Shown here piece by piece: positions 1-5,061 of a stretch of DNA of 6,578 bases; within the stretch, counting starts at the first letter, position 1; each line of letters opens with the position of its first letter. The notes under the pieces are model-generated. The model ran no database searches. It had not been told where the DNA came from and worked only from the letters and a program-made list of their open reading frames with translations. Origin of the DNA: an uncultured Alphaproteobacteria bacterium (GTDB lineage Bacteria; Pseudomonadota; Alphaproteobacteria; Rhizobiales; Hyphomicrobiaceae); assembly GCA_937950105.1 (NCBI GenBank), contig CALFEM010000542.1, positions 1 through 6,578 of the forward strand. Reading direction: 5' to 3'. Both the position numbers and the translations under genes were made by a program.

Positions 1-20
1 CCGGCGCGCTGAACAGTCGA

Positions 21-263
21 TCAGAGTATGTTGTGCGAGCCGTCGCAGAATGGCTCGTCGTCGGTCGATTTGCAGCCGCACAGGTTATAGGTGCCGGTGT
101 TCTCGACCGTGAAGCGCATCGGTTCGATGCCGGTACCCTTGTGGGCGCCGTCGCAGAACGGCTGATTTCTGGAGCGACCGCAGCGGCAGTAGAAATAGGG
201 CTTGCCGCCGGTGAGCTCGACCTGGAACGGGCCCTTCTGGGCGATGACGGGATCGTCGGCCAT
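21..263 (-). CDS. Dual CDGSH-type iron-sulfur protein
   Basis: This 80-residue protein consists almost entirely of two CDGSH iron-sulfur motifs. The first has Cys26, Cys28, Cys37 and His41 (CxC...PFCDGAH); the second has Cys62, Cys64, Cys73 and His77 (CxC...PFCDGSH). In this family the 3Cys-1His set binds a redox-active 2Fe-2S cluster, so two clusters per chain are expected, as in the short bacterial relatives of human CISD3. There is no signal peptide or membrane segment, so it should be cytoplasmic. The ATG at 263 is preferred because AGGAGA (271-276, read on the minus strand) lies 7 nt upstream; the frame stays open to 419, but that extension is low-complexity and has no comparable ribosome site. 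It lies on the same strand as soxYZ, but an intrinsic terminator separates them, so it is probably transcribed separately. Its cellular role is not known from the sequence; electron transfer or cluster transfer is inferred from the family. Confidence 0.93.
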   Translation of the reverse strand: MADDPVIAQKGPFQVELTGGKPYFYCRCGRSRNQPFCDGAHKGTGIEPMRFTVENTGTYNLCGCKSTDDEPFCDGSHNIL

Positions 264-448
264 GACGGCATCTCCTGTAGTCGCGACGTGATCCGCGCCA
301 AGCGGTCCGTCTGGATCGGATAGCGCTCTAGCCAATTCGTGCAGGTCGGGCAAGGGCGCCGCGCAAGTCGATGCGGCAGGTATTCTGCTCGACGTCAGAA
401 TGCGGGGGAGCGCGCGCATGCGCCGCGGCGGGCGGACGGACGATTATG

Positions 449-485
449 AAAAAGGGCCCGCCACGAGGAGTGCAGCGGACCCTTT
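449..485 (-). terminator. Intrinsic terminator downstream of soxZ
   Basis: Read on the minus strand, AAAGGGTCCGC (485-475) pairs with GCGGGCCCTTT (461-451) to give an 11-bp stem with a single G-U wobble and a 13-nt loop. The 3' arm runs into five consecutive U residues (453-449). The stem starts about 30 nt after the soxZ stop codon. This is a textbook rho-independent terminator for the soxYZ transcript. Read on the plus strand the U run is only three long, so it is directional. Confidence 0.85.
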
Positions 486-516
486 CCGGAACATACGAGT
501 GTGCGGGGCGCCGCGA

Positions 517-840
517 TCAGGAGACGGCGACCGGCACCTTCTCGACGATCTTGTTGCCGCCGTCGTCGACCCACGTCAGCTCGAGGTCGCCGGGGCCCGG
601 CACCTTGAACTTGAACGCGATGTAGGGGTTTGCGGAGACGCCGGACGACAGGTCGACCTTCGTCACTTCCTTGCCGCCGAACGACGCGGTGAAGGTGTGG
701 ATGATGTTGCGCGGCACGAGATTGCCGTCGGAGCCCTTGCGGAAACCGGTCTCCATCACGTGCGAGATGAGCGTCTTCACTTCGATGACGTCACCGGCCT
801 TGATCGGCGAGGGCAGCTTGATACGGGGTTTCGTAGACAT
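517..840 (-). CDS. soxZ: SoxZ, sulfur-compound carrier subunit of SoxYZ
   Basis: The 107-residue protein matches SoxZ in length and across its whole sequence: an opening PRIKLP, then AGDVIEVKTLISHVMETGFR, a central IPR-like NIIHTFTASFGG stretch and the ending VDDGGNKIVEKVPVAVS. SoxZ forms an Ig-like beta-sandwich and pairs with SoxY; the heterodimer carries thiosulfate- or sulfide-derived sulfur between periplasmic Sox enzymes. It has no signal peptide, as is usual, because it is carried through the Tat pathway as a folded complex with SoxY. The start follows the soxY stop by 18 nt with an AGAGAGGA ribosome site (about 849-856), so the two are co-transcribed and probably translationally linked, giving equal amounts of the partners. 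A terminator follows at 449-485. No residue looks abnormal. Confidence 0.96.
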   Translation of the reverse strand: MSTKPRIKLPSPIKAGDVIEVKTLISHVMETGFRKGSDGNLVPRNIIHTFTASFGGKEVTKVDLSSGVSANPYIAFKFKVPGPGDLELTWVDDGGNKIVEKVPVAVS

Positions 841-858
841 GTCGATGCGTCCTCTCTA

Positions 859-1353
859 CTAGCCGCCGCAGCCGCCGATGGTGACCTTCACGCCGCGCTT
901 GCCGACGAGGAAATTGCCGTTCGACAGCTCGGCGATGGCGTAGATGTCCTGCGTCTTGGCGAGGCGCATGCGGCTCGAGGCGAAGGCCTGACCCGACATC
1001 GGCGTGAAATGATAGGTGGCGATGTTGGGGCCGGGATTGCCGCTCGAAAGCACGTGCAGCGTCTTCACGTAGTCGGCATCGGACATCGGGCTGTCGACCG
1101 TCACGGTGTAGGGAACCGTGTTGCCGTTCTCGGCGATCTCGGGCAGCTCGATGTTGATCTTGGCTTCCTCGGCTTTCTTGCCACCGAGGATCTTGTCCAT
1201 GGTCTCCTGGAACGTCGCCGGCTTGTCAGCCGGCTTCTCCTGGGCGATGGCCCGGCCGGAGCCTGCCGCCATGATGGCCACGGCAGCCACTGCGCTACCA
1301 CCGATCAAAAGATCGCGGCGGTCGACAGCGGCCAACTTAGAGCGTTGGGTCAT
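859..1353 (-). CDS. soxY: SoxY, sulfur-carrying subunit of SoxYZ, Tat-exported
   Basis: This 164-residue protein ends in GGCGG, the defining SoxY swinging arm whose Cys162 covalently carries the sulfur intermediates in the periplasm. The N-terminus has a twin-arginine signal (Arg12-Arg13 in DRRDLLIGG, a hydrophobic stretch to about residue 31, probable cleavage after AIA near residue 37). The mature domain (about 45-160) is the SoxY Ig-like fold with the conserved MSDADYVKTLHVLSSGNPGP and QDIYAIAELSNGN segments. I chose the ATG at 1353 because AGGAGA (1361-1366, minus strand) sits 7 nt upstream; an in-frame ATG at 1377 would add eight residues but swallows that site. It leads the soxYZ operon and is divergent from soxS across about 255 nt. 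The Tat motif has Asp rather than Ser/Thr before the arginines, a mild deviation. SoxXA and SoxB, which normally load and unload this carrier, are not in the window. Confidence 0.96.
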   Translation of the reverse strand: MTQRSKLAAVDRRDLLIGGSAVAAVAIMAAGSGRAIAQEKPADKPATFQETMDKILGGKKAEEAKINIELPEIAENGNTVPYTVTVDSPMSDADYVKTLHVLSSGNPGPNIATYHFTPMSGQAFASSRMRLAKTQDIYAIAELSNGNFLVGKRGVKVTIGGCGG

Positions 1354-1525
1354 TCTTACGTCTCCTTCCCCACACATCCGTTGGATGGTCTGCCACGCGG
1401 CCGTCGACCGGCGAGCAGATGTTCTGTGTGCTTGGAGGCACGACCTGACGGCATTATGACGATCCGGGTGCCCCGTCGCTCGCGGCGCTTTCGCGCTTCT
1501 TGTCGAGTTGGAATGACGCTAGCAT

Positions 1526-1541
1526 ATTCATTCTCGCGAAT
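1526..1541. promoter_or_regulatory. Candidate SoxR operator between soxY and soxS
   Basis: The divergent soxY-soxS spacer contains ATTC (1526-1529), 8 nt, then GAAT (1538-1541); within it CATTC (1529-1533) and GAATG (1538-1542) form a perfect 5-bp dyad around TCGC. ATTC-N8-GAAT is the arrangement I recall for operators of the sulfide-responsive ArsR repressor SqrR, a close relative of SoxR; that recollection should be checked. On the minus strand, TATGCT (1526-1521) touches the dyad and could be a soxY -10 element, so binding here would block RNA polymerase. Assignment to SoxR is inference from position and symmetry. Confidence 0.45.
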
Positions 1542-1608
1542 GCAACGCACCGATGGCATAACATCGAATGAACGGGATGTCGAAATTGCGGTCATCGCGG
1601 GGGCGCAC

Positions 1609-2082
1609 ATGACACTGATGCCGTGGCCACGAATGCCCCGTGCCCGAACGACATGGTGCCAGGCGCGTCCCTGGTTCGCTTCCCTCATTGCTGCGGTATT
1701 GTTTGTATCCGGCATCACGCGGGTGACGGCAGCCGATGCTGGCGGGCCGTCGCCGCAGCCTTCGCTCGCTCGACCCGGATTGTCCCTGTTGATGATCGAG
1801 GAGGACGGCTGCAGCTACTGCCGCCGTTGGCACGCAGAGGTCGGACCCGGATACCCGCTGAGCAGCGAGGGCAGGTCCGCGCCGCTGGTGGTGCGTGACC
1901 GGTTCGATCCGCAAATCCGCGGTTTCGGACGCATCGTCTACACACCGACCTTCATCCTGATCGAGAACGGCGAAGAACGCGGGCGCATCCTCGGCTATCC
2001 TGGCGCGGACTTCTTCTGGACCATGATCGGCGATCTGATCGAGCGGGCGCGCCGTGCCCCGGCGGCGTCGGCGGCCCGCTGA
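1609..2082 (+). CDS. soxS: SoxS, periplasmic thioredoxin-like SoxYZ reductant
   Basis: The protein of about 157 residues has an N-terminal signal sequence (basic residues 11-20, hydrophobic 23-36, likely Ala-Asp-Ala cleavage near 42-44) and a thioredoxin-like domain. The redox motif is Cys68-Ser-Tyr-Cys71, inside EEDGCSYCRRWHAEVGP, followed by GYPLSSEGRSAPL, TPTFILI with the cis-proline Pro113, and GRILGYPGADFFW; these are SoxS family hallmarks. In Paracoccus, SoxS reduces SoxYZ in the periplasm and is needed for full Sox activity; reductant is usually supplied by a CcdA/SoxV membrane protein, which is not in the window. The start is uncertain: ATGs at 1609, 1618 and 1633 are all in frame, and none has a strong ribosome site; 1609 is chosen for the purine run GCGGGGGC just upstream. 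The frame is open far upstream, but that part is antisense to soxYZ and not real. It is transcribed away from soxY. Confidence 0.88.
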   Translation: MTLMPWPRMPRARTTWCQARPWFASLIAAVLFVSGITRVTAADAGGPSPQPSLARPGLSLLMIEEDGCSYCRRWHAEVGPGYPLSSEGRSAPLVVRDRFDPQIRGFGRIVYTPTFILIENGEERGRILGYPGADFFWTMIGDLIERARRAPAASAAR

Positions 2083-2106
2083 TCGCAGCGCGTATGGTGT
2101 CCCGCA

Positions 2107-2139
2107 TCTGATTGCTGCATCGCACCAATCAGAATATGC
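2107..2139. promoter_or_regulatory. Dyad in the fccB upstream region
   Basis: TCTGATTG (2107-2114) and CAATCAGA (2126-2133) form a perfect 8-bp inverted repeat separated by 11 nt. There is no U tract after it, so it does not look like a soxS terminator; the symmetry is more like a protein-binding site. Its right arm runs into GAATATGC (2132-2139), a word also found in the soxY-soxS spacer. Another TCTGATT half-site lies at 2177-2183. It sits about 140 nt ahead of fccB and could control it; a weak promoter TTGCTG (2112-2117) with TATGCG (2135-2140) overlaps it. The regulator is not identified. Confidence 0.35.
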
Positions 2140-2271
2140 GAACTTTTCGATTTCTACCCCCTTGCGCGCGGATCGTTCTGATTCGAGAGTAGCGCCGAGC
2201 GGGGGAAAAACAAAAATGGCTCCGCGAAGGGGTTACCAGGGCACCCAATTGCTACCGGGAGGAGCAACTTG

Positions 2272-3576
2272 ATGACAGATTTCACACGTCGCCAGATCGG
2301 CAAAATTATCGGCGGTGGCGCAGTCGCTGCGACATCCGCCGGATCTCTGGCGGGCTTCGCCATCGCGCAGGGCAAGGGCAAGGTTGTCATCATCGGTGGC
2401 GGACCGGGCGGTGCCACGGTGGCGCATCAGGTGAAGAAGGGTGCGCCGTCCCTCGACGTCACGCTGGTCGAAGTTCGCAAGCAATACACAACGTGCTTCT
2501 TCTCGAACCTCTATCTCGGCGGTTTTCGCACGTTCGACAGTCTGGTTCACACCTACGACGGCCTGAAGAAGCTCGGCGTCAAGGTGATCCACGACACCGC
2601 GACCGGTGTCGACGCAGCGAAGAAGACGGTCAAGCTCGCCGGCGGAACGTCGCTCTCCTACGACAAGCTGGTGCTCTCGCCGGGCATCGACCTCAAGTAT
2701 GAAAGCATCGAGGGCTACTCGACCAAGGTTGCCGACGTGCTGCCGCACGCATGGAAGGCCGGCCCGCAGACCAAGCTGCTGAAGTCGCAGCTCGAAGCGA
2801 TGAAGGACGGTGGCGTCGTGGTCATGGCCGCGCCGGACAATCCGTATCGCTGCCCGCCGGGGCCGTATGAGCGCGCGTGCATGATCGCGCACTACCTCAA
2901 GACCAAGAAGCCGAAGTCGAAGCTCATCATGCTCGACCCGAAGAAGGCGATCTCGAAGCAGCCGGTGTTCGTCGAGGCCTTCAACAAGTACTACAAGGAC
3001 ATCATCGACCTAAAGCTGACCAACGACATCGACAGCTACAAGGTCACCAAGGTCGACGTGAAGACGAAGGAAGTCGTCACCAAGGACGGCGCCAAGTTCA
3101 AGTTCGACGTGGCCAACATCATTCCGAACCAGATGGCGGGCAAGATCGCCATCGACGCCGGTGCCAACAACGGCGACTGGTGCCCGGTCAAGCTCGACAG
3201 CTTCCAGTCGGCGAAGCTCGCCGACGTCTACGTGCTCGGCGATGCCAGCGTGGCCAACGAGATGCCGAAGTCCGGCTTCTCGGCCAACAGCCAGGCCAAG
3301 GTCGTCGCCACCGACATTCTGGCGGCGCTTGCGGGCAAGCCGGCCTTCCCGCCGCGCTATCGCAACACCTGCTGGTCGCTGCTGGCGCCGAACGACAGCG
3401 TCAAGGTCGGTGCCAACTACGCACCGGGCGAGAAGGACGGCAAGCAGATGCTCGTCGCCAAGGACAGCTTCGTTTCCAAGCCGGAAGAAGATGCCAAGCT
3501 GCGCGGCGAAAACTTCAAGGAGAGCGAGGGCTGGTACTCCGGCATCGTCTCCGACTCGTTCGCCAAGAAGGCCTGA
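2272..3576 (+). CDS. fccB: Flavocytochrome c sulfide dehydrogenase flavoprotein subunit (FccB/SoxF)
   Basis: This 434-residue periplasmic flavoprotein oxidises sulfide, producing sulfur or polysulfide, and gives electrons to a cytochrome c subunit. A Tat signal covers residues 1-32 (Arg6-Arg7 in TRRQIGK, then Ala/Gly-rich, cleavage near AIA-Q). The FAD-binding Rossmann motif VVIIGGGPGG starts at about 38. Cys75 in TTCFFSNLYLGG matches the cysteine that covalently holds FAD in Allochromatium FccB, and Cys194 (NPYRCPPGPYERA) and Cys367 (YRNTCWSL) match its redox-active disulfide. VLGDAS (321-326) is the second FAD contact. The ATG at 2272 follows GGGAGGAG (2257-2264) by 7 nt; a TTG directly before it is not needed. 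A possible 18-codon leader ORF ends in a TGATG overlap with this start. soxS lies 189 nt upstream and the heme subunit 261 nt downstream. The Paracoccus homologue is SoxF, reported to reactivate SoxYZ, which fits the neighbours here. Length and key residues are intact. Confidence 0.95.
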   Translation: MTDFTRRQIGKIIGGGAVAATSAGSLAGFAIAQGKGKVVIIGGGPGGATVAHQVKKGAPSLDVTLVEVRKQYTTCFFSNLYLGGFRTFDSLVHTYDGLKKLGVKVIHDTATGVDAAKKTVKLAGGTSLSYDKLVLSPGIDLKYESIEGYSTKVADVLPHAWKAGPQTKLLKSQLEAMKDGGVVVMAAPDNPYRCPPGPYERACMIAHYLKTKKPKSKLIMLDPKKAISKQPVFVEAFNKYYKDIIDLKLTNDIDSYKVTKVDVKTKEVVTKDGAKFKFDVANIIPNQMAGKIAIDAGANNGDWCPVKLDSFQSAKLADVYVLGDASVANEMPKSGFSANSQAKVVATDILAALAGKPAFPPRYRNTCWSLLAPNDSVKVGANYAPGEKDGKQMLVAKDSFVSKPEEDAKLRGENFKESEGWYSGIVSDSFAKKA

Positions 3577-3589
3577 CGCTGCAAGTCGA

Positions 3590-3631
3590 ACGACACCGCG
3601 GTGGAGGCAGCAGCTTCCGCCGCGGTGTCGT
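3590..3631. repeat. 19-bp hairpin between fccB and fccA
   Basis: Beginning 14 nt after the fccB stop, positions 3590-3608 pair with 3613-3631 around the loop AGCA. The outer 12 bp (ACGACACCGCGG with CCGCGGTGTCGT) are perfect and the inner 7 bp contain two G-U wobbles in the plus-strand RNA. No U run follows (the next bases are GCGCATCGC), so it is not a standard intrinsic terminator. It may protect the fccB 3' end, act as a processing point or weaken read-through into fccA, giving different subunit levels. Function is inferred from position and stability only. Confidence 0.7.
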
Positions 3632-3735
3632 GCGCATCGCTTTCACCGCGGCAAGCCTCGGACGATGCTTCACGACGGGTGAGGGAACTGCCGCCGTGTG
3701 CGGACGGGACTCGCGTCGTCACTAGACTTGCGGCA

Positions 3736-3744
3736 GAATATGAT
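3736..3744 (+). promoter_or_regulatory. Possible fccA promoter -10 region
   Basis: TATGAT at 3739-3744 matches five of six bases of the TATAAT consensus and is part of GAATATGAT, about 95 nt ahead of fccA. The -35 region (about 3716-3721, TCGTCA) is poor. Together with the strong hairpin after fccB, this allows fccA to have its own transcript in addition to read-through. The nine-base word CAGAATATG here (3734-3742) also occurs ahead of fccB (2130-2138). This is a weak prediction. Confidence 0.25.
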
Positions 3745-3837
3745 GAAGGTCAGCCGCGCGGTTCTCTGAGAGCGCCGCGTACAGAAGCCGACCCCGAGCG
3801 CCAGAAACCCGCGCCGAATGTTTTCCGGAGGAAACGC

Positions 3838-4176
3838 ATGCCGAGAACCGCTGTTCTCGCCTTGACCGCGCTGATCGCAGGCGCCCTGTCGGCGCAGCTC
3901 GCAACACGAGCCCACGCGGATGCGGCTCCCGACCCGAAGCAGGTCGCGTACGGCGAGCATCTGTCGGGCGAATGCACCACGTGTCATCGCGTCGACGGCA
4001 CCGACAACGGCATTCCGTCGATTGTCGGCTGGCCGGCGGAAGCATTCGTGGCCGTGCTGGTTTCGTATCGCGACGGTGAGCGCACCAACCCGGCCATGGT
4101 GTCGGTCGCCAAGTCGCTCGAAGAGGACCAGATGGCGGCGCTGGCGGCTTATTTCGGGTCGCTGGCGACGAAGTAG
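3838..4176 (+). CDS. fccA: Monoheme cytochrome c subunit of flavocytochrome c (FccA-like)
   Basis: The 112-residue protein has a Sec signal peptide (hydrophobic residues 4-20, cleavage near AHA-DAA at 27-28) and a class I cytochrome c domain with one heme site, Cys46-Thr-Thr-Cys49-His50. The likely distal heme ligand is Met87 in NPAMVSVAKSLEEDQMAALAAYF, the usual C-terminal helix pattern. The mature size, about 85 residues, resembles the monoheme FccA of green sulfur bacteria rather than the roughly 21-kDa diheme subunit of Allochromatium or diheme SoxE of Paracoccus. Placed after fccB, it most likely receives electrons from the FccB flavin and passes them to the respiratory chain. The start is supported by GGAGGA (3827-3832), 5 nt upstream of the ATG; a longer open frame upstream has no good start. 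A free soluble cytochrome c is the main alternative, since the gap to fccB is unusually wide. Confidence 0.87.
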   Translation: MPRTAVLALTALIAGALSAQLATRAHADAAPDPKQVAYGEHLSGECTTCHRVDGTDNGIPSIVGWPAEAFVAVLVSYRDGERTNPAMVSVAKSLEEDQMAALAAYFGSLATK

Positions 4177-4195
4177 GGATCGGTCCGCCCCGCAG

Positions 4196-4249
4196 GCGCC
4201 GATCGGCGCTCAGCGTGAGGGGGGAGCCAGGCTGGCGCTTCCGCCAGCC
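4196..4249. terminator. Hairpins between convergent fccA and soxR
   Basis: The 154-nt spacer between fccA (+) and soxR (-) holds two symmetric elements. GGCTGGCG (4230-4237) and CGCCAGCC (4242-4249) form a perfect 8-bp stem with a CTTC loop, and GCGCCGATCGGCGC (4196-4209) is an uninterrupted palindrome. Neither is followed by a U run on either strand, so they are at best weak or factor-dependent transcription ends for the converging genes. The position is suitable for a shared bidirectional termination zone. Confidence 0.4.
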
Positions 4250-4291
4250 ACCTGTAAGCTTCCGGCGTGCGCACGTGGAGTGCGCCCGCTG

Positions 4292-4339
4292 CGGTCTCTC
4301 AGGACGTTTCTGTCTCAGCCCGTTGCTGTCTCAGGACGT
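4292..4339. repeat. Three 16-nt tandem repeats over the soxR stop codon
   Basis: Three consecutive 16-nt units occupy 4292-4307, 4308-4323 and 4324-4339. Units 1 and 3 share TCTCAGGACGT; unit 2 differs mainly as CTCAGCCCGT, and units 2 and 3 share CTGTCTCAG. The third unit contains the soxR stop codon (TGA on the minus strand, 4333-4331) and its last codons; the other two lie in the 3' untranslated region. Because 16 is not a multiple of three, the copies are not a coding repeat. They could come from local duplication. No function is evident. Confidence 0.65.
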
Positions 4340-4720
4340 GCACTCGCCGCCGCCGCTGCTACCGACACCGCCGACGCAATAGTGGCGGTAAAGCGTGCCG
4401 ACGATTTCGCGCGCGGCTTCGTGTTTCAGCGAATAATAGGCGAAGTGTCCCCGGCGCTCGACGCTGACGAGGCCGTGCAGCCGCAAGTGCGTCAGGTGCT
4501 GCGAGGTCAGGCTCTGGCGCGTACCGATCGCATCGGAGATTTCGGTGACGGTCTTTTCCGAGTCCATCAGCAAGCAGAGAATCATCAGTCGGTGCGGGCT
4601 GCCGATCGAGCGCAGCAGCTTGGTCGCCTCGCCGGCGGCCGTCCGCATCCCGTCCATGAGTTCGTCGGTGCCCGGCTCGAAGTAGTCGAGTTCGTCGTCC
4701 GTCACTGGAATATTCGTCAT
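4331..4720 (-). CDS. soxR: SoxR, ArsR-family sulfur-responsive repressor
   Basis: This 129-residue protein is an ArsR/SmtB winged-helix regulator, unrelated to the MerR-type SoxR of E. coli. The DNA-binding part is SPHRLMILCLLMDSEKTVTE (41-60) leading into the recognition helix ISDAIGTRQSLTSQHLTHLRL, then the wing VSVERRGHFAYYSL (85-98). Cys49 and Cys115 fall where SqrR, BigR and YgaV have the two cysteines that form a disulfide or polysulfide link and release DNA; there are no ArsR- or CadC-type metal-binding motifs. A glycine-rich tail carries a third cysteine, Cys127. In Pseudaminobacter and Paracoccus, SoxR represses sox genes until sulfur compounds appear, so control of soxYZ, soxS and fccAB is expected. 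The ATG at 4720 is chosen because homology begins here; its ribosome site (GCGGAAACGACGCGAG) is poor. GAATATTC at 4708-4715, inside codons 2-5, could allow autoregulation. Confidence 0.9.
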   Translation of the reverse strand: MTNIPVTDDELDYFEPGTDELMDGMRTAAGEATKLLRSIGSPHRLMILCLLMDSEKTVTEISDAIGTRQSLTSQHLTHLRLHGLVSVERRGHFAYYSLKHEAAREIVGTLYRHYCVGGVGSSGGGECTS

Positions 4721-5024
4721 CTCGCGTCGTTTCCGCGTCGGTTGTTGTTGGGGCGGCCGCTCCGCCCGAGGGGCGGCATGCGGATGGGCCCGCGAAGTTG
4801 GGCGCGTGCGGCAACCGCCGCACTCATCGTTCGGCGCACGCGCGCCGGGAATCGGCGTTGCACAAGGCTTTTCTTGCTGCAACGATAGTCAGAGAGGCCA
4901 GAAAGCACAATCGGACTCGTAGGCAACCTGTGACGGCATCGGTGTCGGCCTCGGGGGGCGCGTACCGGAAGTGGTCGGTCGTGCCGGCTTTACAAGGCCG
5001 ACAGCACTCTAGAGGGAGTGGCTA
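4721..5024. other. Non-coding region upstream of soxR
   Basis: I see no convincing gene here: the open frames on both strands are short, arginine-rich GC artefacts without ribosome sites. The stretch should contain the soxR promoter (minus strand), but no good -35/-10 pair is visible. One imperfect dyad is present: TTGCACAAG (4858-4866) and CTTGCTGCAA (4873-4882), symmetric apart from a one-base bulge, about 140 nt upstream of soxR. It is a candidate operator, but equally may be chance. Confidence 0.5.
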
Positions 5025-5044
5025 GGTTGACGTTTACGTCAACC
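5025..5044. promoter_or_regulatory. 20-bp operator-like palindrome upstream of fadE
   Basis: GGTTGACG (5025-5032) and CGTCAACC (5037-5044) are perfect inverted repeats around TTTA. The core TTGACGTTTACGTCAA closely resembles the operator I recall for LiuR, a MerR-family regulator of branched-chain amino acid and fatty-acid catabolism in Proteobacteria. TTGACG (5027-5032) can also serve as a plus-strand -35 element, with a poor -10 around 5047-5055. It lies about 200 nt ahead of fadE, the only downstream gene on that strand, which suits control of beta-oxidation. The regulator gene is not in the window. Confidence 0.6.
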
Positions 5045-5061
5045 TGTATTAGATGTGGGCA

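Noticed and set aside
1354..1377. Upstream ATG at 1377 for soxY
   Set aside because: It would place the good AGGAGA ribosome site inside the coding region and lacks one of its own; the ATG at 1353 is better.
400..1608. Long plus-strand open frame continuous with soxS
   Set aside because: It is antisense to soxZ and soxY, whose family matches are clear; its translation is arginine- and aspartate-rich with no domain. Only the part from about 1609 is real.
2233..2892. 219-codon minus-strand open frame
   Set aside because: Antisense to fccB, histidine- and arginine-rich, without family resemblance.
2877..3725. 282-codon plus-strand open frame inside fccB
   Set aside because: It is an out-of-frame shadow of fccB, rich in Arg, Gln and Gly, with no ribosome site.
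3740..3769. Nine-codon ORF starting ATGATGAAG between fccB and fccA
   Set aside because: Too short to support, no ribosome site, and it overlaps a possible -10 element.
4292..4339. CRISPR-like array
   Set aside because: The three 16-nt units are directly adjacent with no unique spacers, so they are simple tandem repeats.
3920..4888. 322-codon plus-strand open frame over fccA and soxR
   Set aside because: It overlaps fccA in another frame and runs antisense to soxR; no recognisable domain.
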